Shown here piece after piece: positions 34,433 through 43,770 of a DNA stretch of 64,000 bases. Every line of letters starts with the position of its first letter. Within the stretch, counting starts at the first letter, position 1. Where the stretch lies: NCBI GenBank assembly GCA_023412475.1, contig JAEYNR010000089.1:1-64000 (forward strand), given 5' to 3'. A program made the position numbers and the translations under genes. The notes under the pieces were generated by a model. It had not been told where the DNA came from, did no database searches, and was given only the letters and a program-made list of their open reading frames with translations. The DNA is from Fibrobacterota bacterium. Its GTDB lineage: Bacteria > Fibrobacterota > Chitinivibrionia > Chitinivibrionales > Chitinispirillaceae.

Positions 34433-36223
34433 ATGGCGGCTGCATATTCCATAGGAATTGATCTGGGCACCACCAATAGTGTTGTTGGATTCGTTAAACT
34501 GCAGGACGAAAATGCCAAAATCGAGTTGCTCAACATCCAGCAGCTCACAGGTCCTGCAACTATCGAAAACCGCCTTTCGCTGCCCTCTTTCTGTTATCTG
34601 GCTACTGATGCAGAAAAAGAGAAACGCAGCTATGACCTGCCCTGGGAGAAAGGAAGAGATTTTGCAATAGGCGAGATCGCCCGAAAACAGGCCGCAGAAG
34701 TTCCCACTCGAACCATCGCTGCTGCAAAATCCTGGCTGGCTCATTCAAAAGTGGACCGTCACCAGAGCATTCTTCCATGGAATGCACCAACGGATGTCAA
34801 AAAAATTTCTCCTGTTGAAGCCACCCGTCGATATCTGGAGCATATCGTCACTGTCTGGAATACTCAATTTCCTGATGACCCAATCGCCGAGCAACAGGTC
34901 GTGTTGACAGTCCCAGCTTCCTTTGATGTCAGCGCACGTGAACTTACAATGGAAGCCGCTACCAAAGCTGGTCTTCCAGACAACCTGCTGCTCCTTGAGG
35001 AACCTCAGGCTGCAGTCTATGCATGGCTTGCTGATTCGGGTGAGGGATGGAGAAAGAGGCTTTCTATCGATGACACTCTTCTGGTTTGTGATATTGGAGG
35101 TGGTACGACCGATTTTACCCTTATCGGTGTAGCTGAGGAAGAGGGAGATCTGATCTTAAAAAGAATCGCGGTGGGAAATCATATACTGGTGGGCGGAGAT
35201 AATATGGATCTCACACTTGCCCATTTCGCCCGTAATATCTTTTCTGAAAAAGGTACTACACTGGATGCCTGGCAGGCAGTTTCTTTATGGCATTCGTGTC
35301 GAATCGCCAAAGAACAGCTACTTTCGGAAAAACCACCCAAAAGTCATCCGGTAACTATTCTTGGAAGAGGTTCAAAGCTTATCGGAGGAACTATCTCGGC
35401 AGAGCTTGAATCTGGCGCAGTCTCTTCGCTTCTTCTGGATGGCTTTTTTCCCACCTGCCCCCCCGATGCATCTGCTTCAAGAAAACCAGCTTCAGGTTTT
35501 AAAGAGCTAGGTCTGCTCTTCGAACACGACACAGCCATTACAAGACATCTGGTTCAATTTCTCAGGGCTCATAATGAAAATAAATCGGCTCCTCTCAAAC
35601 CCTCACATGTGTTATTTAACGGGGGAGTCTTTAAAGCCGCCCAGTTTCGCAAAAGATTACTGGAAGTCTTACAAAGCTGGTTTGACAAAAACACCACTTC
35701 ACCTCTGGAAGCTACACCCGATTACGATTTCGCAGTTGCCAGAGGTGCTGCTTATTACTCCTTTATTAAACAGGGGCATGGAATCCGTATCCGTGGAGGA
35801 ACTGGCCGCTCTTACTATGTGGGGATAGAGACTTCAGGACCAGCAGTTCCTGGAATCGAGCGCCCTTTAAATGCATTGTGTGTAGTACCTTTTGGTATGG
35901 AGGAGGGAAGCGAAATCGAGGTGCCAAGTGATGAGATTGGGTTGGTGGTAGGTGAATCGGTCAAATTCCGTTTTTTCAGCTCTTCGGTGAGAAAAAAAGA
36001 TAAACCCGGTGATCTGTTGACTCGGTGGGGTGAAAACGAACTTGAGGAAACCGATTCTCTTGAGTCCCAACTTCCTGCTGATGAGCGCTTTGTGGAAGGA
36101 TATGTACCAGTGCATTTCCTCTCCAAAATAACCGAGCTGGGAGTTTTTGAACTAAGGTGCAAAAGTACCATCTCTGAAGATTCATGGAAACTGGAATTCA
36201 GTGTACGTGAAAAGAAAGACTGA
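34433..36223 (+). CDS. Non-canonical Hsp70 family protein
   Basis: A 596-aa Hsp70. The nucleotide-binding domain is intact: phosphate-1 GIDLGTTNSVVGF (residues 8-20), EEPQAAVYAW, phosphate-2 DIGGGTTDFTLI (from residue 220), GGDNMDLTLA and the adenosine segment NGGVFKA. The C-terminal ~150 residues form a beta-type domain unlike the DnaK substrate-binding domain, ending in ITELGVFELRC and SWKLEFSVRE. There is no DnaK lid or C-terminal EEVD-like tail. It ends 11 bases before the second Hsp70. No dnaJ or grpE is nearby, so it is not the housekeeping chaperone. Confidence 0.88.
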   Translation: MAAAYSIGIDLGTTNSVVGFVKLQDENAKIELLNIQQLTGPATIENRLSLPSFCYLATDAEKEKRSYDLPWEKGRDFAIGEIARKQAAEVPTRTIAAAKSWLAHSKVDRHQSILPWNAPTDVKKISPVEATRRYLEHIVTVWNTQFPDDPIAEQQVVLTVPASFDVSARELTMEAATKAGLPDNLLLLEEPQAAVYAWLADSGEGWRKRLSIDDTLLVCDIGGGTTDFTLIGVAEEEGDLILKRIAVGNHILVGGDNMDLTLAHFARNIFSEKGTTLDAWQAVSLWHSCRIAKEQLLSEKPPKSHPVTILGRGSKLIGGTISAELESGAVSSLLLDGFFPTCPPDASASRKPASGFKELGLLFEHDTAITRHLVQFLRAHNENKSAPLKPSHVLFNGGVFKAAQFRKRLLEVLQSWFDKNTTSPLEATPDYDFAVARGAAYYSFIKQGHGIRIRGGTGRSYYVGIETSGPAVPGIERPLNALCVVPFGMEEGSEIEVPSDEIGLVVGESVKFRFFSSSVRKKDKPGDLLTRWGENELEETDSLESQLPADERFVEGYVPVHFLSKITELGVFELRCKSTISEDSWKLEFSVREKKD

Positions 36224-36234
36224 GTGAAATAATT

Positions 36235-39063
36235 TTGGAAAAACACGATATAGAAGAGCAACAGGAACAGGCTCGTTTTATTATTGGTATTGATCTTGGG
36301 ACCACAAACTCAGCGGTCTCATTTGTGGATACTTTCCATAAACCTTTTAAAGTGGAGGATTTTCCGGTTTTACAACTGTTAGCTCCGGATGAGACTGCTG
36401 CTTTACCGGTTTTCCCATCCTTTCATTATGAAGCGGCGGAATCGGAATTCAAAAGCGGTTCTTTGAATCTGCCCTGGGATATCGTCGAGAAGAAGAAGAC
36501 TGTGTGCGGCAGTTTTGCCCGTGACCATGGGGCTCAGGTTTCTGCCCGGCTGGTTGCATCAGTTAAATCATGGTTGAGTCATTCCGGTATTGATCGCACT
36601 GCTGCCCTGCTTCCGTGGCATGGGGCAGTGGATGTGGAAAAGATATCACCCGTTGAGGCCACTGCCCGCTATCTTTCCCACATAAGGCATGCCTGGAACT
36701 ACTCTCACCCTGATGACCTGTTTGAAGCGCAGGATGTAGTCATAACCGTACCTGCTTCATTTGATGAAATCGCACGCGAACTTACAGTCACTGCAGCAGC
36801 GCAAGCCGGCATTCCCAGAATAGTGCTGCTGGAAGAGCCTCAGGCCGCCTTTTACGCCTGGATTTATCAGCATTCAAAAAACTGGCAAAACCAGGTCAGT
36901 CCAGGGCAGAAGATTCTGATTTGTGATATCGGGGGCGGCACAACCGATTTCACACTGATTCAGGTTCGGCCTGCCCAATCTGCAGGTTCAGTCCAGTTTC
37001 ATCGTGTGGCAGTCGGCGACCATCTGATTCTTGGTGGAGATAATCTGGATCTGGCATTAGCCTATTTTATTGAATCGGAGCAACTGGGAGGCAAAAAACT
37101 TGTTCCTCGTCAATTTGGTTCCCTTTTGAGAAACTGCCAGAGGGCAAAGGAATCGTTTCTGGGAGATGACTCGCCTCAAAAAATGAGCGTAGCTATTCAG
37201 AGTTCCGGCTCTTCTCTTATCGGTGGAAGTATACAAACAGAAATAACTCTGGACAAAGTCAAACAGATTCTTCTGGAAGGATTTTTCCCTTTTGCAGATT
37301 TGACAGAAAAGCCGAATGCCCGTCAATCCGGTTTTCAGGAATTTGGTTTACCTTATGCATCTGATCCTGCTGTTACCAGACACCTGGCTTTATTTCTGAC
37401 CGCACATCGTAATACTAAAGATCAACTTTCCAATGAACCTGAAGTCGATCCGGCCAGACCGGATATAGTTCTTTTTAATGGCGGTGTTCTGGCCTCTGCT
37501 GCAATTCGTCAAAGAATAATTGATGTGTTAAAAAGATGGTTCAGCACTACAGAACATCCCTGGGAGCCAGTCTTATTTGAAAATGAGCATCCTGAACTTG
37601 CAGTTTCCAGGGGAGCTTCCTATTTTGGCATGGTTCGTCGCGGACTCGGGGTAAGGATAACTGCCGGGCTCGCCCGTTCCTATTACATAGGAGTACAAAG
37701 CGGTGAGGAAACCATGGCGCTATGCTTGGCTCCAGCCGGTCTTCAGGAAGGCCAGAGTGTTGACCTCAGTAATCGCACATTTGACTTACTGATCCGTCAG
37801 CCTGTCGAATTTCCTCTTTTTGTTTCCAGCTTCAGGACAACCGATAAACCCGGAGATCTTGTTACAATCGATCCTCTGGAGATGTCTGCACTTCCACCGA
37901 TAAGCACAGTTCTTCGTTCGGGCCGCAAGATGGAGGCAGATAAGGTTAAGGTAATGCTTCACACCCGTCTGACCGAGATTGGTACTCTTGATCTGTGGTG
38001 CTCAGAAGTATCTGGAAATCGTAGTTGGAAACTGCAGTTCGATGTGCGATCCGCAACCCGAACCGATCTTCCTGTTCACGAAGGCATCGGGGAACAGATG
38101 GGTTTTGTTGATTCTACAGTCCTCTCAGAATGCCGCGATATAATAATAGATACTTTTTGTCCCAAACAGGGAAAGACAGATGATCCTTCACAGTTGATGA
38201 AAATGCTGGAGCAGAAAATCGGCATGGACCGTAACGCCTGGCCGCCATCGCTTCTGCGCTCATTATGGGAAATTTTGCTGGAAGTTGAGTCTGGTCGCTC
38301 CATAGATCCCCTGCATGAGCTGCGATGGCTCAATTTCATGGGTTTCTCCTTGAGACCGGGCTATGGATATGCTGTGGATGACTGGAGGGTAAAGCAAACC
38401 TGGTATATTTTCCAAAAAGGAGTCATTCACTATAGAAACCAGGCCTGCAGGTCAGAGTGGTGGATTTTCTGGAGAAGGATCGCCGGAGGATTAACTCCGG
38501 GTCAGCAGCGAACACTTGCTCAGAACCTTATAGCCAGTCTGCGGTCTCAGTTTACTGATTCTAAAAAGAAAGTTAAATCAGATAAGTATGGTATACATGA
38601 GTTGGCCGAGATCTGGCGACTGCTTGCATCTTTGGAATATCTTCGGGTCTCCCTCAAAGAGGAGATAGCCGGTATTGCTTTAAATATGATAGCCAACAGG
38701 TCTGATTCATTGGTCGATGCAGGTGTATGGGCCATTGGAAGACTTGGTACACGGATACCGGTTTATGGTCCTCTCAATGAACTCGTCTCTTCAGAAACAG
38801 CGGCATCCTGGGCTCAACAGATCATTTCATCTTTACAGCCAACTCCTTCGGTTATGCTCTCTTTAATGCAATTGTGTAGAAAAACAAATGACCGGTATCG
38901 TGATATAGATGAAGAGAGCAGAAGCAGAGTTTTAGCTTACATGAATAAGTTCAATGCCGGTGAACACTTCATTGAGCTGGTTCAAAGTGGGGGTTCTCTC
39001 GATGAAGAGGATCAGAGCAGAATCTTCGGTGAACAGCTTCCTAAAGGACTTAGAATAATTTGA
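36235..39063 (+). CDS. Long Hsp70 family protein with C-terminal DUF3731-like helical domain
   Basis: A 942-aa protein. The first ~600 residues parallel the preceding Hsp70: GIDLGTTNSAVSF, EEPQAAFYAW, DIGGGTTDFTLI from residue 231, GGDNLDLALA, NGGVLAS and TEIGTLDLWC. About 340 extra residues follow, rich in helices and tryptophan (GFSLRPGYGYAVDDWRVKQT, EWWIFWRRIAGGL), consistent with DUF3731. The start is a TTG with weak Shine-Dalgarno. The two Hsp70s are probably ancient paralogues acting together. The last codons and stop run into TGAGATTTGAG, a short copy of the heptamer repeat. Confidence 0.85.
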   Translation: MEKHDIEEQQEQARFIIGIDLGTTNSAVSFVDTFHKPFKVEDFPVLQLLAPDETAALPVFPSFHYEAAESEFKSGSLNLPWDIVEKKKTVCGSFARDHGAQVSARLVASVKSWLSHSGIDRTAALLPWHGAVDVEKISPVEATARYLSHIRHAWNYSHPDDLFEAQDVVITVPASFDEIARELTVTAAAQAGIPRIVLLEEPQAAFYAWIYQHSKNWQNQVSPGQKILICDIGGGTTDFTLIQVRPAQSAGSVQFHRVAVGDHLILGGDNLDLALAYFIESEQLGGKKLVPRQFGSLLRNCQRAKESFLGDDSPQKMSVAIQSSGSSLIGGSIQTEITLDKVKQILLEGFFPFADLTEKPNARQSGFQEFGLPYASDPAVTRHLALFLTAHRNTKDQLSNEPEVDPARPDIVLFNGGVLASAAIRQRIIDVLKRWFSTTEHPWEPVLFENEHPELAVSRGASYFGMVRRGLGVRITAGLARSYYIGVQSGEETMALCLAPAGLQEGQSVDLSNRTFDLLIRQPVEFPLFVSSFRTTDKPGDLVTIDPLEMSALPPISTVLRSGRKMEADKVKVMLHTRLTEIGTLDLWCSEVSGNRSWKLQFDVRSATRTDLPVHEGIGEQMGFVDSTVLSECRDIIIDTFCPKQGKTDDPSQLMKMLEQKIGMDRNAWPPSLLRSLWEILLEVESGRSIDPLHELRWLNFMGFSLRPGYGYAVDDWRVKQTWYIFQKGVIHYRNQACRSEWWIFWRRIAGGLTPGQQRTLAQNLIASLRSQFTDSKKKVKSDKYGIHELAEIWRLLASLEYLRVSLKEEIAGIALNMIANRSDSLVDAGVWAIGRLGTRIPVYGPLNELVSSETAASWAQQIISSLQPTPSVMLSLMQLCRKTNDRYRDIDEESRSRVLAYMNKFNAGEHFIELVQSGGSLDEEDQSRIFGEQLPKGLRII

Positions 39064-39076
39064 GATTTGAGTTTTC
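39063..39076. repeat. Two heptamer units (AGATTTG, AGTTTTC) overlapping the Hsp70 stop codon
   Basis: The Hsp70 stop codon TGA (39061-39063) is directly followed by GATTTGAG. The same context, ATT-TGA-GATTT, ends thiH at 16471. Only two units are present. Confidence 0.4.
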
Positions 39077-39196
39077 TAAACAGAAAATTTTCAAACCAGG
39101 AAAAAAGATATTAGATTGATAGAGCAGTACCCAGAAAATTACAATTGAATCCTGGATAAAATCTGGGGTGAGGGAAAAATCATGAAGGAGCAAACA

Positions 39197-39577
39197 ATGG
39201 CTGATAAAAACGATTTGATTTCGATAAGAGTGCATCTGGCAAAAATCGGGTACACGGAATCTACAGAAGAAGGTGTCTACACTTTTGAGCATCCTGAAAA
39301 AGTCTGGATTGCTCTCAATGAAGAGAATAATGGGATTATGTTTACTACTGCCTTCAAGGGGGCTGACAGCTATAATCCTGAAGACCCTACCCTGCTATCT
39401 ATCATTAATATGCTTAACCAGGAGGCTCGTGCAGGTTCCTTTATAGCCATGGATGAGTATGCAGTATACAAAGCCTGGTATTATGGAAGCTACTCGTCGA
39501 AGAATTTCCAGAGTTATTATGAGATGTTGGAAAGTGATATAGACCTTTTCCTCAGTGGCATGGAAGACGAGGAGTGA
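39197..39577 (+). CDS. YbjN-like small protein
   Basis: A 126-aa protein with the YbjN/type III secretion chaperone-like alpha-beta pattern: a helix with LAKIGYTES, two strands (VYTFEHPEKVWIALNE, NGIMFTTAFKG), a helix (LLSIINMLNQEARAGSF) and a final acidic helix. The family is described as bacterial sensory transduction regulators but has no defined activity. AAGGAG lies exactly six bases before the ATG at 39197. A second in-frame ATG at 39182 also has an AGGG upstream, so a 131-aa form is possible. Confidence 0.65.
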   Translation: MADKNDLISIRVHLAKIGYTESTEEGVYTFEHPEKVWIALNEENNGIMFTTAFKGADSYNPEDPTLLSIINMLNQEARAGSFIAMDEYAVYKAWYYGSYSSKNFQSYYEMLESDIDLFLSGMEDEE

Positions 39578-39722
39578 TAAACTTTCAAAGTGACAATTAT
39601 TCCGGCAATCAATCATTATGCATACACATTTCATAAATTTTGACAATAACGGGAATAAATTTTTAGCTCTAAACATGGGAATTGTTTAGTTGTCATCTTA
39701 AATATGTCAGGGAGGAAACATA

Positions 39723-40217
39723 ATGCTCAGGTATCTTTTGCTATTCACATTTCTTTTTGTATCGGGATCTCAGACTTATGCACAGACTGATAGCGTCAGC
39801 GTTCAAAAGAAAAAGGTGTTATTAGCCTATGAGAAGACCGAATTTAAGACTGCTTTGATTAAAGAAATGGCTGCTATCCTTAAAAAAGATTCAATTGAAT
39901 ATGCTGTTATTGAGCACTCCAATGGAGCACTCGATAAGGAAGATCCCCTAAATTATGGAGCAATATTTATCAGCAATTCAGGAGTAAATTCGCAGCTTCG
40001 GCCCTGGATAAATGAGTGGCTCAAAAAAAATGAAAAATATTCCTCAAAAACAATTCTTCATACCACCCAGATCCGGGATTGGAAAGTTGAAGCCCCTGTC
40101 GATGCAGTAACTTCTGCTTCAAACAGAAAAGAAATGAAAAAATTTGCTGCAAAATATGTGGACATGGTTAAAAAACGGCTTACTTCTACTCAAGAACCTC
40201 AATCCTCAGATGAATAA
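39723..40217 (+). CDS. Exported flavodoxin-like fold protein
   Basis: A 164-aa protein with a signal peptide (LLLFTFLFVSGSQTYA, cleavage near residue 20). The mature part starts KKKVLLAYEKTEFKTALIKEM and alternates strands and helices like a flavodoxin (GAIFISNSGVNSQLRPWINEW), but without the classic S/T-x-T-G-N FMN phosphate loop. It overlaps the next membrane reductase gene by 8 bases and is very likely its partner. FMN binding is possible but not shown. Confidence 0.6.
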   Translation: MLRYLLLFTFLFVSGSQTYAQTDSVSVQKKKVLLAYEKTEFKTALIKEMAAILKKDSIEYAVIEHSNGALDKEDPLNYGAIFISNSGVNSQLRPWINEWLKKNEKYSSKTILHTTQIRDWKVEAPVDAVTSASNRKEMKKFAAKYVDMVKKRLTSTQEPQSSDE

Positions 40218-41547
40218 CAGAAGAGCTGAAAAAATATTCTGGATCAGCTTTGCTCTAGCCAGTCCACTTGTCCCGATTCTCTTTTATTTCTGGGGCAACT
40301 GGTACTCGTTTTTCCACAGTTACTCTCTGGGAATGGTGATGGGGATAATTGGATACGTTTATTTCTTTAATGTTTTAATAATCGGCTCCAGGATACGCTA
40401 TTTTGACGGAGTGTTTGGCCACGACAGGGTTTTGCTTTTTCATGGCTATATGGCTCTGAGCGCAATGCTTGCTGTAGTAGCGCATTTTTTGTTCAAACAG
40501 ATTTACGGCTTTGACCTCACTATTCAGACTCTGCTGGGAATTACCGCTTCAGCTCTTTTTCTCATTGTCATTATTCTGACATTACTATTCATGGTGAATA
40601 TTATTCCATTCTGGCCTGGTTTAATGAGAACCTTGAAAAAAGAAGTTGAAAAACGGCTGCGAACAGACTATTCTAAAGTGAAGTTTTTTCATAATTGTTC
40701 TTCTGTGGCTGCATTCCTTGCGGCAATACACCTCTTGCTGGCTTCCTCGACCCAGGAGAATAACTGGCGGATTATAATCTTAAGTGTCTGGGCTTTTACG
40801 GGTGTTTCATTTTACTTTTATCATAAGTTTGTCAGAATAGTTGTTTCCGCAAAGTTGCTGACGGTAACAGATGTTAAAAAATTAAGTAGTGATATTGTGG
40901 AAATCCGGATGCATCACAATAAGGATACTGCTATTAAGTACAGAGCTGGACAGTTCGGCTATTTCCGCATTATATCTAAGATGTTCAGTAAAGAAGAACA
41001 TCCGTTCACAATCTCATCGCAGCCCGGAACTGATGAGCTGTCAATAACTGTAAAGAATTTGGGAGATTATACTTCAAAGCTCCATAATGTACAAGCAGGA
41101 ACAACTGTCCATTTTGATGGCCCGTATGGTGTCTTTACTCCTAAGCAGGATGGCAAACACCACATATTCATCGCAGGTGGAATAGGTATTACACCATTTC
41201 ACTCTATTATTTCTGAGTGGGATTTCGCAGATATAAAAACCCCACTGACTCTTATCTGGAGTACCAGAACTGCTGAGGAGATGGTTTACCGGGATTTTTT
41301 CACTCGCATCGAATCTAAAAACAGCATGTTTATGTTTGTACCGATAATCACCAGATCAGCCAAATCAATTACCGGAGGCAGGCGAATCGACAAAACCGTT
41401 TTGGATCCGCTGCTCAGAAAGAAAGAAATCAAAAATACTGCTGTTTATGTTTGCGGGCCGGATTTGATGAGAAAGAGTGTTATTAAAGATCTTAAAAGTA
41501 GTGGTATTGTGTCAAAAAATATTCACTGGGAAAAATTTTCTTTTTAA
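40210..41547 (+). CDS. Ferric-reductase-like membrane flavoprotein
   Basis: A 445-aa protein. The N-terminal half has about six membrane helices with paired histidines (FHGYMALSAMLAVVAHFLF and FHNCSSVAAFLAAIHLLL, each H-x13-H), the haem-ligating pattern of ferric-reductase/NADPH-oxidase domains. The C-terminal half is an FNR-type reductase. It has RAGQFGYFRI, HPFTISSQP for FAD, AGGIGITPFHSII and VYVCGPDLM for the nicotinamide nucleotide. It would move electrons from NAD(P)H across the membrane via b-type haem. The ATG at 40210 overlaps the exported flavodoxin-like gene. An earlier in-frame start at 40144 lies inside it and is unlikely. Confidence 0.85.
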   Translation: MNNRRAEKIFWISFALASPLVPILFYFWGNWYSFFHSYSLGMVMGIIGYVYFFNVLIIGSRIRYFDGVFGHDRVLLFHGYMALSAMLAVVAHFLFKQIYGFDLTIQTLLGITASALFLIVIILTLLFMVNIIPFWPGLMRTLKKEVEKRLRTDYSKVKFFHNCSSVAAFLAAIHLLLASSTQENNWRIIILSVWAFTGVSFYFYHKFVRIVVSAKLLTVTDVKKLSSDIVEIRMHHNKDTAIKYRAGQFGYFRIISKMFSKEEHPFTISSQPGTDELSITVKNLGDYTSKLHNVQAGTTVHFDGPYGVFTPKQDGKHHIFIAGGIGITPFHSIISEWDFADIKTPLTLIWSTRTAEEMVYRDFFTRIESKNSMFMFVPIITRSAKSITGGRRIDKTVLDPLLRKKEIKNTAVYVCGPDLMRKSVIKDLKSSGIVSKNIHWEKFSF

Positions 41548-41568
41548 CACAATTTGTGAATGCTGAAA

Positions 41569-42174
41569 TCAGTTGTTTGTAGTACTGTTGAATTGCTCAT
41601 TCAAGGCTTCTGTGGCTTTATCGGAGAATGGGTGAATGTAGGTAGAGAAAAAATCCATAATATTGAGCAGATTACTTTCAAAACAGAATAGCTGCTTGAA
41701 TTTATTATCTACAAAGCCTTCTTTTATGGCTTTTTCTATGAAATTTTTTAGCTCATCGTAATAACCCTGGATATTAAAGAATGCACAGGGTTTCTGATGC
41801 AGTTGAAGTTGTCCCCAGGAGATTACCTCGAAGGTTTCATCTAGAGTTCCAAAGCCACCGGGTAAAGTAATGAACCCATCGGCTTCTTTTATCATAGCAG
41901 CTTTTCTCTGGTGCATAGTTGCCACTACTTCCAGTCTGGTAAGTCCAGTATGGGCGACCTCTTTTTCATACAGGAATTGGGGGATAACACCAATCACTTC
42001 TCCGCCATTACTAAGAACAGAGTCTGCCAGTTCACCCATAAGACCAATTTTGCCGCCTCCATAAATCAGTCTGATATTGTAGCGGGCAAGCGCTTTTCCC
42101 AGCTCAATTGCTGACTTGCGATAAATTATATCAGTTCCGGCACTGGAACCGCAGTAAACACATATACTTTTCAT
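41569..42174 (-). CDS. LOG family nucleotide 5'-monophosphate phosphoribohydrolase
   Basis: A 201-aa Rossmann-fold protein with VYCGSSAG at the N-terminus, YGGGKIGLMG, and the signature PGGFGTLDETFE (PGGxGTxxE) with the active-site Glu. Known LOG proteins hydrolyse AMP or cytokinin riboside monophosphates. In non-plant-associated bacteria the physiological role is uncertain. It is convergent with the reductase gene (21-base gap). Confidence 0.9.
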   Translation of the reverse strand: MKSICVYCGSSAGTDIIYRKSAIELGKALARYNIRLIYGGGKIGLMGELADSVLSNGGEVIGVIPQFLYEKEVAHTGLTRLEVVATMHQRKAAMIKEADGFITLPGGFGTLDETFEVISWGQLQLHQKPCAFFNIQGYYDELKNFIEKAIKEGFVDNKFKQLFCFESNLLNIMDFFSTYIHPFSDKATEALNEQFNSTTNN

Positions 42175-42306
42175 CTCATTTCCATGATGGATGAATTAAG
42201 TTTTCGCAGCTTTCTCACAAATCTCCCTGTAATTCAGAAATAATAAATGTTAAAATATAAACCTTATATCTTATCACAAAAAATCTGATATCTAAAAACG
42301 TAAGGG

Positions 42307-43368
42307 TTACTTTTTCCACTTAGTTGCTTCGGTAATAAGTGGAATAAGTCCTTTTGCGATACTTTGGTGATCTTTGATTCCCGGATGACCATAAAGAGCG
42401 TTATTTCCGGTTACGTATTCATAGTACCAGACATCTTCATGTCCACTTTTTTTCTGACTATTAACGATACTCTTAACCCGTGGTATCAGAGCATCTGTGG
42501 GCCACACCTTTGTTGCACAGCAGATAAATTTTACTCCTGGATAGTTTTTACGAAGCTTTGTTAATAATTGAACATATACAGAATCAAACCGTGTACTATC
42601 TGCATAGGGTGGATCTGCCTGGAAATCGTTAATACCTATACCTATTACTACCACATCTGCTTTCCACTTAGAGAAATCCCAGATTTTGCCATCGGATGAA
42701 AGCAGTGTTTTTTCATAGTAGAAGGGAAGCTCTTTGCCCGGATTCAAACCATTATAGTTGCGAACAAGGCCTCTGCCCGATATGGCATTGATCTGGTACT
42801 GGGCACCAAAATAGCTGGCGAGCTGAGGGCCAAAAGCCTTATTGGTATTGGTAAAATTAGTGATAATGGAATCTGCTTTATCAGCTGGACACTCTCTTGA
42901 AGTGTATTCACTTGCGAAACCTGCTGTATAGGAGTCACCGATAAACTCAATTTTACGTGCTGGTGGAGCAGGAGGGGAGAGAAGTGTTTTTCCGCTATCC
43001 AGTATAAGACCCTTAAAAAATGAAGGGGAGCTGGATTCAGAGCGTTTTTTTAGGAGCAACTGGTGAACTTTATCTTCAAGTCCATTAGCAGCGATGATAG
43101 TATCGGTTTGTGGTCGTGATTTGATAACTGCAACCGGTTTATCATCTATAAATAGATCGTAAAGATCATTGCCTTTAAGTATAACTTTACAGGAAGTCCC
43201 TTGGAATGCAGCCCGGATATAAACCCCGGGCCATTCAAAGGCCGCTTCTGAAGGGTTTGAAAAGTCGAATCTGCCAAAATATTGAAAATTTGAGTCACCA
43301 GGAGGGATCAGATTCGCAGAATTGCATATTGCAGCCATTGCGCACACCGTTATGAATGATTTTGTCAA
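42307..43368 (-). CDS. SGNH-hydrolase esterase, carbohydrate esterase family 2-like
   Basis: A 353-aa exported enzyme with a signal peptide ending near residue 18. An N-terminal jelly-roll region (GRFDFSNPSEAAFEWPGVYI; KVILKGNDLYDLFID) is followed by an SGNH domain with the nucleophile Ser in IEFIGDSYTAGF, the GIGINDFQ block, and the catalytic His in YGHPGIKDHQSIA. This order is that of CE2 acetylxylan esterases, which deacetylate plant polysaccharides or related oligosaccharides. The jelly-roll fits a cell living on plant or algal polymers. Substrate is inferred. Confidence 0.82.
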   Translation of the reverse strand: MTKSFITVCAMAAICNSANLIPPGDSNFQYFGRFDFSNPSEAAFEWPGVYIRAAFQGTSCKVILKGNDLYDLFIDDKPVAVIKSRPQTDTIIAANGLEDKVHQLLLKKRSESSSPSFFKGLILDSGKTLLSPPAPPARKIEFIGDSYTAGFASEYTSRECPADKADSIITNFTNTNKAFGPQLASYFGAQYQINAISGRGLVRNYNGLNPGKELPFYYEKTLLSSDGKIWDFSKWKADVVVIGIGINDFQADPPYADSTRFDSVYVQLLTKLRKNYPGVKFICCATKVWPTDALIPRVKSIVNSQKKSGHEDVWYYEYVTGNNALYGHPGIKDHQSIAKGLIPLITEATKWKK

Positions 43369-43770
43369 AATCGACTCCTGAATGGGTTTGAGAAGATTCA
43401 GAAGAATAAACCAACTGATTGTCTAATAGAACAAAATGTCTTCCTAAAACTAAAAAAATCAAATAATAAGATCGTTTATATCTGTTTAAATATCAATAGT
43501 TTTGTTTAGTTTTATGCAAAAAGAAAAGGAAATTGCAACATCCGGTGTCCAATAAGTGCAAGTTTGTGCTCTGCTCGTTTTGGATGTCAGAGGAAATTTG
43601 TTGTAATCCTGTTTTGAAATCCCGGATAAATGAACTATTTTTATAAGTTTGCGAAACTGGCTGTCTTTGGGAAAGAAATAACTGTCGGTGTGATACGTAT
43701 TCGAAAGTTATTGCTTTTTTCACCTGTGGTGGGCCGGAGTCATTGAATTTATTATTTGGAGATTGGATCT
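43369..43770. other. Divergent intergenic region, esterase / lysS
   Basis: About 400 bases, AT-rich near the esterase side. It must contain both promoters, but I cannot pick a convincing pair of hexamers. A minus-strand open frame (43493-43780) runs into lysS and shows no family-like features. GGAG at 43758-43761 is the lysS ribosome-binding site. Confidence 0.45.

Noticed and set aside
34433..39063. Housekeeping dnaK operon
   Set aside because: The proteins lack the DnaK substrate-binding domain and lid, and no grpE or dnaJ is adjacent.
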